Shown piece by piece: positions 48,895 to 62,256 of a stretch of 64,000 nucleotides of DNA (position 1 is its first letter; every line of letters starts with the position of its first letter). The notes under the pieces were generated by a model. The model did not search any database. It had not been told where the DNA came from and was given only the letters and a program-made list of their open reading frames with translations. A program made the translations under genes and the position numbers. Location: the NCBI GenBank assembly GCA_020740775.1, contig JAHEWK010000003.1, positions 3,782,001 through 3,846,000 of the forward strand. The letters are read 5' to 3'. The DNA is from Ilyonectria destructans. Its lineage: Eukaryota > Ascomycota > Sordariomycetes > Hypocreales > Nectriaceae.

Positions 48895-51800
48895 GGTGCT
48901 TGCGGCCCTTGACTGGCCAAACAAACAGTGGCCATCCTTGTCTCCAGAAGGCGCCACGATGCGCCACGTTCAGGTAGTCCGTCAGCAAGCCACGGAAGCC
49001 ACGGCAGTCGCCCTGCTCCCCTTGCTGATTGTCTCCTGCATTGAGGGTCCTGGGCCAATCCCAGGGGCTGCTGGTGGGATTCAACGTTAATAGCCTTGGG
49101 CTTTAGGCTCCGTCTTGCTCCCATGTCCATCCAGTCGAAGGTTTCATCCTCCCGCTTCTACATGATGATACTGCTGCAGGCTTTTGCCCTATTGGGTTTA
49201 AGCGAACCAGGCCGCGAGGTCCTCAGGAACTGTACAACATCGGGCAAGAAGTCACTACCTTAAGTACGCAGTACAAATGCCAAAAGCCTCTGCAGGGCTC
49301 AGGGCATCAATACCTAGTCGAGGACGGTCCGCCCCCACCACACCGGCAAGCCAAGCCCATGCTGGTTCTCACTCGCGTCCGAGGCTGTGAAACAGTCCAG
49401 TCCCCTCCAGGCCACGCGAAGTGCGCAAGTCCATGGGGGAGAGATGCGACTTTTGGGAGGAAAGATACCCCTGTTCGAAGTACCCTGTACTCCTTGCCGG
49501 CTTAGCTCCTCAGCTTGTCATCGGGCCAATGACGGAACCCGGTCGCAGAAGAGTGACGTTATCGCGGTCCATGATCTCATCGAGCTGCCCAAACCTCAGG
49601 TCCTCAAGTCGTCAGGCCTCTGATAAAAGCCTTCTCAGGTCGCATCTCAGGTCACATCTTGCGCGCGTGGCGCATTGCCTGGGCGCGGATCCTGGTGGTC
49701 TGCTCCGTCAATCCTAATCATCCGCCATCTCATTTAGATACTGGAATCGACTGCCGCGCCACGGGATGGATGCATGGTGTACTTGGGGATCGGCTGTCCA
49801 GGGGGCTGCTCCGGGATGATGACCTCTACACCTACAGGATCTTCCATGTCGGCTAACAACGTCTGCGGTGACCAATCGACATCGACGGCACTGCAGAGCT
49901 TTCCTGTCGCTCATCTCTTGTCGCATGGGACCTCGTACCGCACCCCATCTTGCGCCTCGGTTGGATGCTGGGGAGGTTCAGCAGTAGTTGAGCAGCAGTT
50001 CAGCAGCGGTGCTGCAGGCGCCAACCCGCCCCAATGCACGAATTGGTGAGACTCTCCCATAAGCCAATTCGACGTGTCACTGCGCTGTGGGTTTAGGAAA
50101 GCTGAGGCCTGCAGCCACAACAACGCGGATTGGACTCATTGGAGATGCCTTATTCATTTCAGCTCACTTCAGCTGATGATGGATCCGTGTGACGAGCATG
50201 CGAGTGCCTCTGTGGCGCCCGTGATGGAACACTTCAGGTCCCTGCGGAAAGCCACAGCTGATCGGTACGTCGTAGTGTTCGTCGGTGTCGCGTGGTAGCC
50301 ATGGATGCATATCCGCTTTATGTGAACTATCGATATTGTGTCTTGTTGGTGTCGTAGTGGCGTAAATTGTTGTGCTTCTTTCCTCGGCCCAGCTTACTAT
50401 GTACGGTCCCATGTCACATTGTAATTCCTGCACACCCTGCGGATGTCCATTGTCGATTTAGCAAAGCCACCAATAAGCCCAAGCCTCTAGAAACCAACCC
50501 ATGGCACCAATACACGTCGATTATCTTCGTTTCTCATCTAGCGACAGTGGCAGTGTTTGCCCTCCGCCCTTTGCTGGATTGGGCGAGGCATTCAGTCCTC
50601 TATTATTAGCTTCATCCTGTGGCGGTTCGCTGTCTCATATCTGGGTCTTCTGGCCTACCCTGGACCGGTTGACCACATATGATGCGATTCCATGTTAACA
50701 TAAAATTCAACCATTTTCAATCTAATGGCTCTTTGCGAATGAACTTGGGTGATTTGTTGGTGAAGTTTTTGAAATTTTCAGGTGTGAATGGTATGTGATT
50801 GCTGTTATCCACCCATCTATCCATCCTGTATCCCTAGTTTCGCTTACCATCGAAGACTCTCTGTTCCCGAACAAACGACGAAGGGAATATAGCCCGGGCC
50901 CTTGCCATCAAAACTGACTGGAACGCTTCTCAACTAGGCCACAATCTCGCTGCGGCTCCGTGGTTGGAATTACTGCGTTCTGCTGACGACCCGCATTCCA
51001 ATGACCTCTGCTGTGAATCATTCGACGCCAAGACGAACTGAGCAGATACCACGCCAGTCCAGTTTGTAGGGAAATATAGGGACCACGATCAACTCTTGGC
51101 ATTCCATGCAACGTCACAGGTTGAGTCAATCGATCACATTCCGTGACCGAATGCGGCATTGTTGCCGCCGTTGCAGCGTGTCTTTGGCGTGTTATTGGTC
51201 TCATATCACTTCTGTGAAATCTAGATACGGACGTCATTCGGGAGTTTACCGTCTCATCGGGATCGTCGTTGTTTCGACCGGCCACGCTCCTTGTTCCTCT
51301 TGCGACTCGAGGCATTGTATTGGGCACAACTTCTAAGTCTAGGCGTTTGACGTGGGGTGGTTGCCGTTGTTGGTATGTTGTTGTAACATACCATTGTCTA
51401 AGCACATGGCTCGCTTTATTGAGACGAAGTGGCTATACCAATGCCATCTACCCACAACACTAAATTTCAGGATACATCAACACCACGGGATGATATCCAT
51501 ACATCACCACATGCACGTGAGGGTTTAGGGTTGGAATGTTACAATACTAGCCTCGAACGACTGTCTGGAGCCGAGAAAATGTTGGATCCAGGGTAGCTTT
51601 ATAATTGGATATATGATATCCAAGGTTGGATATTCAACTACTTATAAAAGTTCAGAATGTATCAATTGCGATCTGCTAGTTCCGAATTAACCACAGAAGG
51701 GGAGACAACCGACGGCGTAGTGGAAAGGGTGTTGTGAATACACGAACCTCTTGCCCACGACTAGTTGTTCTCACCAGTGACCAGTATCAGATAACTAGCT

Positions 51801-52380
51801 CCAGGATGCTGACCCAGGGTGGATTAACCAACACCCAAGAGCATTTCGCGACATATCTAAGCCGAGCTGCGCATTTAGGCTCAAGCATCCTCAGATTAAC
51901 ATCGGGTTCTCGTGTACTTCTAGATGAGTGACCTCAATATGGTCCAAACAGGGACATGACTAGACAACCAAAGAGGGCGACAAGAGCCACGAGAACTTCC
52001 GTGTTATCGAAATCACACTTCGATCTGGATTTTGCTGGATAAATAGACAGCCAGTGCATGTGGTGTCACACAGGGACGTTCGTGGCCTGGGATCAGTAGA
52101 AGAAACAACAATAGACAGCACTTGCATCATCAGTTTTTGTTCCAGGTTCCACACTGCCTGCGCGGCCTGGCGAAACTGAAATAAGAGCATTTGACATGCC
52201 CGTAGAGAGTCTGTCACTGCAGAGCATCACACAACGATCCTGACAGGCCCATATCGACCCATCCGAGACAGGGCCTAGGGTTAACTGACCCGTGCCAGAG
52301 CTACGCTATAAGGCTGCCCACCGGCCATGCCAGCTGGAAGAGGAAGCCCACGAGTGGGATTCATCATCGGTAGACGCGTA

Positions 52381-52794
52381 CTAATTTCGAAGATCCGCTG
52401 CCATACTGCTAACGCCGGCGGCGGGAAATAGCCGTCGTCTCAGCCACTGGACCAGAACAACTCGACTGGAAGCCGCGTCCTCATCTTTAATTGCCGCGAT
52501 GGGCAAATAAAATAATCCCATGAGCGATTTTGAGAACGGAACCAACAACAATGGCAACTCACGGAACATGCGCTTTGGGCTTAAGTTCGGCCCTATACTG
52601 AACCCCATGTCTGCGACACAGATGATGAGGGAGAGAAGGGTGGAGAAGGATAAGTTGGCTACCAGGGCAGTAACATATCCGCTTTCAAAGAGTCGTGGTT
52701 CTGATAGCATCGGCATCAAGAGACTGGGATACGTAAACATGTGAAATGGAGAGTTGTGTCTGTGAGACGAGACGGAGGACAGGCGAATGGCCAA
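52381..52794 (-). CDS. Doubtful hypothetical ORF with hydrophobic stretches
   Basis: A 137-codon frame; the central part has alternating hydrophobic stretches (for example LSFSTLLSLIICVADMGF) and charged residues, and looks less random than other frames in the 10 kb region. Family unknown; codon choice is not that of the confident genes. It could be a decayed membrane-protein exon or chance. An overlapping plus-strand frame (52520-52744) exists too. Confidence 0.15.
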   Translation of the reverse strand: MAIRLSSVSSHRHNSPFHMFTYPSLLMPMLSEPRLFESGYVTALVANLSFSTLLSLIICVADMGFSIGPNLSPKRMFRELPLLLVPFSKSLMGLFYLPIAAIKDEDAASSRVVLVQWLRRRLFPAAGVSSMAADLRN

Positions 52795-53610
52795 ATGACT
52801 TATCTGCGTGGCCGCTCACCCGCCCAGCGACTATTGACGATTGGCTGTGCGTCCACAATACCGTTGCCACACTCATTCGCCGGAACAGGCGCGAGTACAT
52901 GTCCCAAAGGCGAGACTGGGGAGATGAGGTGAAGTGTCGTCTCGGCTTGTGTGTCGGGATGTCGGCAGACCTAAGACCCATGGAGCACGGCCGGGTTGGG
53001 CAATCCCGTTCAGCTGACGTACACTGACCGACTGGATCAGCTATCAAGCAACACCTAAAAAACAAGATGAGATTGGGATCCCACCGACAGCTCCGTACTT
53101 ACTATGTAGTAGTATGATCCGGTTCACCGGAGAATGGGTGTTTGATCGACAATGGCTTCTTGGCAACAGGTTAACGGTGGATAGAGATAAGACGCGGCGT
53201 CGAGTGTCTAACACCAGCATCGAACCGAATCCATTCCGATTCGATTTATCGTACTTTTATTATTAGATACCGGGTGTCAGGTTACCCAACCTGGCAAGGT
53301 CGGCGGTAGATGGGGCCAAGGAAAGGAAACAATCTCAGGCCGCCAGCCGTACGTAGTACGCAGTAGTACACCGTCCATAGTTATGGGGCCGAAGGATCTA
53401 GCCCCACTGCGTGACCCAGCAAAAGTCTTGTGAGGTTGAGAAAGGAGAAAGGAGAAAGGGGAGCAGGCAAAGGTGGCAGAGACGAGGCCGGGGGAGAAAT
53501 TAGGTGCTGACGCGTGCCGTGTGGTACTACGCACCGAGTAGTACGAGGTGGCAACCGGGCCAAGGCTGCAAGGTTGCAGGCACAAACTACAGGAGAAGCA
53601 AGGCGCTATG

Positions 53611-53664
53611 GCTTGACATGCTTGACATGCTTGACAGGCTTGACAGGCTTGACAGGCTTGACAG
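53611..53664 (+). repeat. 9-bp minisatellite, six copies
   Basis: Six copies of a 9-bp unit: two of GCTTGACAT followed by four of GCTTGACAG. The 9-bp period keeps frame, so frames across it appear as a three-residue repeat (C-Q-A on the minus strand), but no real gene is evident. Confidence 0.9.
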
Positions 53665-56465
53665 ACCCCGACATGTCGCAATATCGAGGACGACCAAACA
53701 AAGCCATGTCTCTTCGACTACGTATTATGGGCCGCTGAAAAGGCGGGAAATCCAGGCACTCTGTAGCAGGAGAGTGCTGCAGCAAAGGCAGATCCGGTGC
53801 GGATCTCATTTGGCACTGGCCCGCTGCCGTCTCTATTTTCCGAGAGTAACGACAGGGGCTCAATGAGCTTGTTCATGCTGCTTTTAAGGACGGCCAGGTA
53901 TGTAACCGAGCTAACAAGGTGTTGCACTGTTTCCTGCAGTTAGGCGCAGGCCTGTAGGATATTCGTAACCAACGACGGAGCCTGAGGAGGGAGTAATATG
54001 ACTGGTATGCAGTTTTGTCCAGGCGCCGGAGCCACTTCGCGAATTCTCCGAACTCGGTCCCCTCATTATGTGGCGGCTATTGCTGAGGAGAAATGATATC
54101 GGACGAAACAACTTTGACGAATAACAGCACGGTCCGGCCTTACCAAACATTAGCAGGATGTTTGCTGGTAGGGATTGACAGTCAAATCGTAATAACCGTA
54201 AATTGTACAGTAATTGCGGTGATGGTGGCTCTGGCTCTGGGGAAACGCACTCCTAATAATTGGAGCCTCGTCACTCAGACCGAGGGTACGTAATTAATCG
54301 TCAACTAACCGCCAACCACCAACAAGGAGGGATCGTGGCCGGGGTTGGAGTCATGGTTGATATCGGTGATGGAGAAGACGGGGTTGATGGTTCTGGACTG
54401 GATGAGAGATGAGGCCCTATTTCGCCTTGCCCTGTTTCGGCAGCATCGCCTGTGACTTCCAAGCCCAATGGAGCACCGCTGGAGAGTGAAGAGGCAGCCA
54501 CGGGTACGCTGATTGGCTCAGGAGCTGGTATTGGCAGGACAAAGGAGGTGTGCCAAAATGGACTAGCGCCAGGTACCCGAGTGCAACTGCAGAGGCAATC
54601 TGCGGGAGGGGGAGTGTTCTGGGCTCTTGAGCTGGTGACTGGCTGGATCCCCTGGTAGAAGGTGCATTTGGAGGGACCCGGCGTGTACGTACCGCAAAAC
54701 AGTGTGTGGCTGAATCAGAACGCACGACGCGACTGGTGGGCAATGGACTGACCAAATGGGGTAGGTACCCAGCTTCTGCCCCAATTGCATGACCTTCACG
54801 GCCCATGAATTACGAGGGCGTGTTTCGCATTTTGGCCATCATCTCTGTTTTTCCCACCCACTGGCATTGTCTCTGGCAGACGTTTGGTCGCCTGAAGCAG
54901 AGTGTGCCTGGAAGAGGGGCGAATAATATTCAGCCAAGGCGTTCTCGACCCCTATCGGATTTCGCTCTCCTCAAGTCATTGACCGCTCTCGCTTGTTTCT
55001 TGGCAAGAGGCGCTCAACCAAGAAGCGCCAGACGAGGCGGCCTGGGCAGGCCATGGACCGAAGGAAGGCTGGTGGAAACCGATGAACGAGCCGGTGCGGT
55101 GCGGTGCGGTTTGGTGGTGGCAGTGGTGCTGGCGTTGCTGGCGCACAAGCCTCTACCTCCTGTTGATCCGGGCTGACCGTAGAGCAGGGGCCGGGGGTCT
55201 GGTTTGCTCATCTCAATGCCATGATGATGATGATTGACGACGCAGCCGCTGAACGTGCTATAGCAGACGCGGAGCAGCGAACGAGCGACGCGGACGACTG
55301 AGCTAGAAAGAGACGAGCGAGCTGGACCCGAAACGAAGCGACGATCGCATTTCTGGGCATCCCGCACATTGCGCCCCCCTTCGGCCAAGTGCTCTTGTGC
55401 GCTTTGGCAGCCATGCACGCCCAATCTCGCTGGACATCGTGCGCGCTGCAACTATCGATTGATTTAGATACTTTCGCGCAATATCGAAATTCGCTGACCA
55501 TCCGCCGGTTGCTTGCTGTCTGGGATGCCGTGTGAGCCGTGCATCCAGCGAGCACCTTCGTATTGAGTGACAGCTCTTCCCCAAAGAGTCGTAGGAGTGC
55601 GTGGCGTGTTTCTTAGCAGTGCTGGTTCGGGTGGCCCACGGAGCAAGGACCAGGTGCACGCTTGACTGTGGCGGGCATCCACCGGGGGGCGCTGGCGCTG
55701 GGGACTGACGGTGCGCGGGTGGCCAACGGGTGGAGGGAGAGCAGGGCGGCGAAGGGAGAGAATGCACTCGCGGGCCATGTGAACCCACTGACGACAAGCT
55801 AATTTCCCGCTGAGGGTCTGCCTCGGGAGGTGTGAGGTGGCCCTATGGATGAGGAGTAATTATTAGTAGAATCAGTACGTATGCGCTCCTGGGACGGGCT
55901 CCTAACTTACCACGTACGTAGCACTCGTTCAAATTCGGGTACGTGGTAGACGGAGCCATCCATGACTTGAGGTTGCAAGCTTGTTGCCACTCCCCTGAAT
56001 GTGGTCTCCGAGACTGCCCAAGTGCCCTACCTAGGCCCCCTAGACGTCCTAGAGCTAAGGGATTGCCCCTAGAATTGTCCGCGTTGGTGCCCCTGTGCCC
56101 CTGCCCCTCCACTGACCTCCGCTCCACTGGGGCCCGTGAAACCCTGGAACAGACCCCCTAACAGACGCCCAACCGGTTATGGGCGCCCCAACCCTTGTCT
56201 TTCCCCTGGCCCCGGCTCGCTCGTCTCCCTCACCACCCCGGGCGACCTGTCTAGTCAAGACGCTGGCCTGCCTCCTCCCCTTTCGTCTCCGCTCCAGGCG
56301 CTTGCTTCTCTTGCTTCTCATCGTGCTTCCTTGCTAAATCGAGAGTTCTTTCTTCTCTCTACCACGCTCCTTTATTTTGGTCCTTTGCACCACCACGTTC
56401 GTTTCATCGTTGTCGTTCGCTACGCCCGGGGCAGGGACATTTACATTCCAATACCCTCACAACAG

Positions 56466-56849
56466 GTCAGTCAGTGAAGAAAAAGACAGCCGAATCAGTG
56501 TCCAGGCCGCCGAGGGAGAGAGACAGACTGCGAGAGTGTGAACAGGAGTGATCGCAGAGGCTGGGAGCGAAATCCGAGCGCCGACCTGCGCCTGGGAAGG
56601 ATTTCAAGAGCAAGCGAACGAGGAGTCCTACTATCAACCACGAGAACAACGACGCCCAGCTTCTTGGCAATTCATGCTTCGTCACCAGAACAACACGCCA
56701 GCTCCTTTGATATACTGTCGTTAACCGTCTCTCTTTCTCGGGGTCTCCATCACTTATTCAGGACGGGGATGACTGTGGCTTAGGCCGCAATAATAACATC
56801 GCTAGATTGTGACTATCAAGATTCATATAGCTAACCAACAAGCCTGCAG
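56466..56849 (+). other. Likely 5' UTR intron of the SUN gene
   Basis: Donor GTCAGT after AACAG at 56466 and acceptor TGCAG ending at 56849 with a GCTAACC branch 20 bp before it. The acceptor is 51 bp upstream of the ATG. Inferred from splice signals only. Confidence 0.4.
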
Positions 56850-56900
56850 ATTCTGTAGCCGCACCACTGATACATCGTCCTATTACAATCCACCGCCACG

Positions 56901-58273
56901 ATGAAGAACCTCATTACTTACACCCTCGCCGCGACCCTGGTCGCTGGCGCCACCGCCCAGCACCAGCACAGGCACCAGCACGTCCGCCGCGGTGGCTCCA
57001 AGGTCGTCAAGCGCGATCCCGCCGTTGTCACCGAGTATGTTGTCGCCGCCACCGAGACTATCTACGAGCTTGAGGGCAAGAAGCTTTCCAACGACGAGGC
57101 CAAGGCCGGAATCCAGGAAGGCAACCTCGTCGTTGTTGGCGAGTCCAACCCTACTTACACCGCCCCCGTCGTGGTCGAGACCTCCACCTCTGCCGTTGAG
57201 ACCTCTACCTCTGCGGAGGCCAGCCTGGGCGCCCAGTTCTACGAGTCCAAGTCCGCCGATCCCACTACCTCGACGACCCCGATCCCCACCACGTCGTCTA
57301 CCTCGACCTCGGCTGCTGCCACCTCGACCCAGGAGGTTTCCATCTCATCCGAGTCCAGCTCGTCGTCGTCTTCCAGCGGCTCTGGAGTTTCCAGCAAGTT
57401 CCCCAGCGGCACCATTAAGTGCAGCGAGTTCCCTTCGTCTTACGGTGCCGTTGCCCTTGATTGGATGAAATTCGGTGGCTGGTCTGGTATCCAGTACGTC
57501 CCTGACTACACCATTGGTGACATCTCCATCTCACTCATCAACACCGCCGTCTCTGGCGACTCTTGCACCAAGAATGCCATGTGCTCGTACGCCTGCCCCG
57601 TCGGCTACCAGAAGACCCAGTGGCCCGATGCCCAGGGCTCCACCAAGCAGTCCATTGGTGGTCTTTACTGCAACAGCGAGGGTTACCTCGAGCTGACCCG
57701 TGATGGTTACTCCACCCTCTGCGAGCAGGGCGCTGGCGGCGTCACCATCAAGAACGAGCTCTCCGAGGGCGTTGCCACCTGCCGAACCGATTACCCCGGA
57801 ACCGAGAACATGGTCATTCCCGCCTGGGCTGATGCTGGCAGCACCATCAGTGTCTGCAACCCCATCCAGGAGAAGTACTACATCTGGGACGGCTCTGGCA
57901 CCTCTGCTCAGTACTATGTCAACAAGAAGGGTTACAGCAACGAGGAGGCTTGCGTCTGGACCAGCTCCACCGATTCTGATGGTGCTGGTAACTGGGCCCC
58001 CATCGTCCTTGGTGTTGGCCAGGCTTCCGATGGTAACACCTACATCTCCATCTTCCAGAACTTGCCCACCAGCACTGCCACGCTCGACTTCAACATTGAG
58101 ATCAAGGGCGGCAGCAGCAAGTGCTCGTACATTGACGGTGTCTGGACTGGCGGCTCCTCTGGCTGCACCGTAAGTTGAAAACGCCACCTCTAAAAGTTGA
58201 GAACGATAACTAACGTGTGTGATTGCAGACTACCATCACTGATGGTGGCTCAGCTGTTGTCCGATACTTCTAA
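56901..58273 (+). CDS. SUN-family secreted cell-wall protein
   Basis: Two exons, 56901-58169 and 58229-58273, with a 59-nt intron (ATAACTAACG branch), giving 437 aa. A signal peptide (MKNLITYTLAATLVAGATA, about residues 1-19) is followed by a His/Arg-rich stretch and a KR dipeptide (37-38, VVKRDP) suited to Kex2-type cleavage. A Ser/Thr-rich region (about 95-170) is probably O-glycosylated. The C-terminal SUN domain begins near FPSGTIKCSEFP and contains conserved Cys and the WSGIQYVPDY, AMCSYACPVGYQKTQWP and GGLYCNSEGYLELTRDGYSTLC segments. Family members (yeast Sim1/Uth1/Nca3/Sun4, Candida Sun41) act in septation and beta-glucan remodelling; catalytic activity of the family is debated. The last 14 residues (TTITDGGSAVVRYF) come from the second exon. 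Confidence 0.94.
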
Positions 58274-60186
58274 ATTATCGGCTCGGGTCGTGATGTAGGG
58301 AATTGCGCTTTTGGATCTTCTTGTGGATATTCCGGGTGGCAAAGATAGGGGCCCTTCGGATCACCGGCCACGGACACGACAGACAAGTATCCGCTGATAG
58401 GACGAGCTGGAAATGACGGCGTCGACCTTCCCGTCGAACCGTGGCTGGATACGGAGCCAAGGATCTCTCTTTTGTCGAGTTTGGAGGCTAGATTTTTGAA
58501 TATGGGATGAAGGATCGCCAGGGGTAGAAAGAAGTTTTTGGTGGACTCATCTATGTGCCATTTTTGTTTTGTGAGCATTGCTTTTTTGTTTTCCTTGCCT
58601 CATGGTCTTGCTAGCTGCATGTGTCGCATTTCTACCTGTATTCTCTTTCTGGCTGCCAACCCTAGTGCCACGACGAAGGACGGAGGACGAAGATGTTTTT
58701 GAGCATTGGGGGATGGGACCCGGCGGCGTTTCCGAGGAGAGGCGGTGCGAGTTCTCTATCGGTTGAGGAGTGATGTCGGCGGCCGGCCCGACACAACCAC
58801 GCCGTTTTAAGGCCATGTAATGTCTGTGAACCTAGTACTGCAGTGTCTTTAGGCTTCTTGCAATCGACCTCATCTTTCTTATAGGCTGGTGCTACCCTGT
58901 GATGTGAGTGAAGACTTTATGTAAGACCATTGGCTAACGGGCCGGCGGCGGCGATATGGTTTGTGGGGAAGGGAGCTACGGAGGTCCGGAGACGGAGGGG
59001 GCGGAGGATGTTTGGGGGCCGAAACTCTCGTTGTGAGGCAAGGAATCGATGAGGTAGTGAGGTTGACGTCCGTTAGCGGAAGGATATGGCATGGCATGGC
59101 ACCTGAGGTAAGGGACGGCAATACAACGCAATGTAACACAAAAGATACAGAATCGGGCGGGCGCATCACTCCTCAGTCGGCGACGCAGCAGTCCCGGGGG
59201 TCGTAGAAGCGCGATGCCGGCGGGCCAATCGCCGTGGCCAATCTCTCACTCTTTTCTACATGTCACTGCAGTTCGTCACGATGGCCGGCCGGCGGGGGGC
59301 GGGGGATCCATTCATGCAGCGAGACGGGGATGGTGGTTGGCCCGGCGTTGTGCGCTTACTTGGTCAGATGCAAGCTTTGAGTTTTGGACGATATCGTCAC
59401 CGGACGGCGATTCTTCTATCTCTTTGTCCTGCAAGCGACGCAACCCAAACCGTAGGTCTGGCACCTAGCAGGCGTTAGCTTGGGGGCCTGCTTATCGCAT
59501 ATCGAAGTGCAGTGTATCCCCGTGTGGCATCGGCTTTCGCATATCTCATATCTCGTTCGCATATCTCGTTCGGATCTCTGCATCGGGCATCGCGCTGTGG
59601 TGCGCATCGCCTACGGCCAATCCGCCGCGCGCGCCGCCCTCCCCTCCGGGCCTCTGCGGGCTTGGCTTGCGCGCGTGGGTGATGTGCGTGCATGCGGCAT
59701 GTACTGAGCGAAGTGTAGATGGATCGTTGCCACTCGGATTGCCAGATAAGGGAGATGGGGCCCGGGGATGGCTGGATGCTGGATGCGAGATGCTGGATGC
59801 TAGAGGGCGGGGGTGTAGAACGGCCGAGGATAGGACGATGGGGACGGGCTTAGCTATAACTAACTGCTAACCCAGCGGGCGTTGGTTTATCTTATTTACT
59901 TTCTGAATACGTGAATACTCACCATTGAGTGCGTCTCAGACAGAGAACTTGCCCAATCGAGTCTTTTACTTTTCGTGGCTGTCCACCCTCGACTGGCTTT
60001 GGGTGGCGCATCATCACGATCCCGCCATCCAAGTCCCCGCCAACCCTTCCAAGTTCCCTTGCCTCCCTTCCCCTCACTCCTCGTCCCGTGGCCACTACCG
60101 GCCGGGCGGGATTCCATTCCCAAGCTTGGTCGCTCTCTCGACTCTTTCCCGGCGGAAACATCAATCGGTTCAGTCGCTTGCCAGCC
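58274..60186. other. 1.9 kb spacer SUN / fmp42
   Basis: No supported gene. The first part is the SUN 3' region. A G-rich patch lies at about 59288-59310 and short ATGCTGGATG-like repeats at about 59770-59800. The end should hold the fmp42 promoter. Confidence 0.5.
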
Positions 60187-62047
60187 ATGTCGTTGAACCG
60201 CGTCGCCAGTCTCGAGACGCTCGCCGTGCCGCCGGGCCATTCCCATGACGTCCGCGATAGGCGCGTCAGCGATGCGAGCCGCCGCGTGCGCCGCCTGAGC
60301 TTCAACCCCGTGCCGCAGGATTGGGAGTCGGTGTCGCTGCGGCCCGATGATCCTTATGTCGACACCGTCGGCGCCTTTGAGGTACCTCAGTGGAAGCGAC
60401 TGGGTAAGTGGTTGATCGACGTCTAGTCATGATGGGAGTTGATGTCCGGTACTCCAGTCATGATAGCGCCCGTGCTCATCATGATGGAAACCCATTACTC
60501 CAACCAGCAACCTCCTCTCGCTAACCAACTCTGTCTGTCTAGTCCAGATTGCCGCTGCCGTCATCAACTGCCTCTTCGCTGCCGGCATCGTCTTCGGCTA
60601 TGCCGCCCTCAAGCCGGTCCTCAAGCAGGAGGGCGCCTACGCCGACTCGTGCCCGGAGTACCCCAGCGACGGCGAGGGCAGCGATAGCTTCGCCCTGATG
60701 CCCCGCGACACCTGCGTCGAGATCCGCCTCAACCTCATGTTCACCGTGGCCGCTGTCGGCACAAACGTCGCCGCCCTGCCTGTCGGTGCGATCCTAGATC
60801 ACTACGGCCCTCGCGCCTGCGGCGTCATCGGCAGCGTGTTCCTCACCATCGGTGCCCTCCTAATGGCCTACGAGGCGGCGCTGCCGTTTGATGGCCTCCT
60901 CCCGGGTTATCTCTTCCTTGCCCTTGGGGGACCTTTTACCTACATCTCGTCCTTCCAGCTCTCCAATGCCTTCCCGCGCCGGTCCGGCCTTATCCTGGCT
61001 CTCTTGACGGGCGCCTTCGACGCCTCCAGCGCCCTCTTCCTCGTGTACCGCATCCTGTTCAACGCCACCGACGGCGCCTTCAACCTGCGACGATTCTTCC
61101 TCGTCTACCTCGCTGTCCCCGCTGTCATCCTCGTCGTCCAGTTAACCATCATGCCCACCCAGTCCTACAAGACGGTTGGCGAGCTGGTCGATCAGGCAGA
61201 CGAGGCCGACGCCGCCTACGAGGCCCTCGGTGGGACCCCCGAGGACCAGATCGACGAACACACGGCCCTGTTGCAGGAGGAACGGTTCGAGGAGCGCCAG
61301 CGCCGCCAGTCTGTCATGGCTGACATCGAGACGTTACTGGGGTCTGCTAAGGGTGGAGATCAGGTCGAGGCCCAGGAACGCAAGATCGCTGCCTCGGGCG
61401 TCTGGGGCGTCATGCACGACAACACGGTGCTGCAGCAGATCACGTCGCCGTGGTTCATCCTTGTGTGCCTCTTCACCATCGTCCAGATGACGCGCATCAA
61501 CTTCTTCGTCGCCACCATCCGCCCGCAGTACGAGGCCATCTTTGGCGACCACGAGCTCGCTGTCCAGATCAATACTTTCTTCGACGTCGCCCTGCCAGTC
61601 GGTGGTCTCGTGTCCATTCCCTTCATCGGCACCGCCCTCGACCACTTCGGCACCGTCGTCGTGCTTGCTGCCCTCGTCTCTACGGGTACGCTGATCGGCG
61701 TGCTAGGCGTGCTGCCCTACACCTGGGCTGCCTACGGCAACATCATCCTTTTCGTGCTATACCGGCCTTTCTACTACACGGCTGTGTCCGACTACAGTGC
61801 AAAGGTATTTGGCTTCCGCACCTTTGGTACTGTCTACGGCCTCATCATCTGCCTGTCGGGGCTCTTCAATTTCTCCCAGTCGGGCCTCGACGTCCTGTTC
61901 CACCAGACCTTCCACGGCAACCCTGTGCCTGTCGACATTATGTTGCTGCTGCTAGGCTTGATCATTGGCGTTGCCCTTGTCTCTTTCGTTGCCGTGCAGG
62001 TCCGGAGGATAAACCAAAAGAACCGAGGGGGAGTGTCGTACAACTGA
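60187..62047 (+). CDS. fmp42: Fmp42-like major facilitator transporter
   Basis: Two exons, 60187-60403 and 60543-62047 (139-nt intron, CTAACC branch), giving 573 aa. A hydrophilic, basic N-terminus (R-R-V-R-R-L-S-F-N-P) precedes the first membrane segment (QIAAAVINCLFAAGIVFGYA). About 12 hydrophobic segments follow, split by a central charged loop (about 310-365, EQEERFEERQRRQ-like) into two halves. A D-H-Y-G-P-R-A-like loop between segments 2 and 3 and F-P-R-R-S-G fit MFS motif A/C variants. The pattern fits the fungal Fmp42/SLC43-like group, whose members are vacuolar or mitochondrial in yeast and of uncertain substrate (amino acids proposed for the animal relatives). Substrate is not shown here. 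Confidence 0.85.
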
Positions 62048-62256
62048 TAAGTGGGTGTACATCTGAAGTGAATGTTGGGTCATGTTCATTTTTGGAAACA
62101 AGGTTGGAAATCACGGAGTAGCCATCTCGTCGGCGTTGCTTGAGAAGATGATAATATTTACAAGAATATACCTGTGATTTATCTTACATCATATACATAA
62201 ATCATGCATTTCGTGAACGCGACCTCAGCTCTGAACATTTCCAGTACACGATTCGC

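Larger units (their letters stand above)
46641..56900. other. 10.3 kb gene-poor region
   Basis: Divergent spacer between the C2H2 gene (minus) and the SUN gene (plus). No conserved protein recognised. Contents: presumed C2H2 promoter and leader up to about 47.6 kb, with G-tracts at 47091-47130; minisatellites at 48004-48038, 48865-48894 and 53611-53664; a somewhat AT-richer zone at about 50600-53300; a pyrimidine-rich SUN leader from about 56170. Short frames occur throughout, none convincing; the most protein-like is 52381-52794 (minus). No transposase or reverse transcriptase motif was seen. Confidence 0.5.

Noticed and set aside
50600..53300. AT-richer zone as a RIP-mutated transposon relic
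   Set aside because: No terminal repeats or transposon protein motifs seen, and a RIP index could not be computed by eye.
54093..54420. Possible two-exon small membrane protein (66-codon frame, then GTACGT...ACTAAC...AAG)
   Set aside because: The implied 41-nt intron is shorter than others here, the product is under 100 residues, and no family is recognised.
57531..58187. Minus-strand ORF of 218 codons
   Set aside because: Antisense shadow of the SUN gene, without conserved features.
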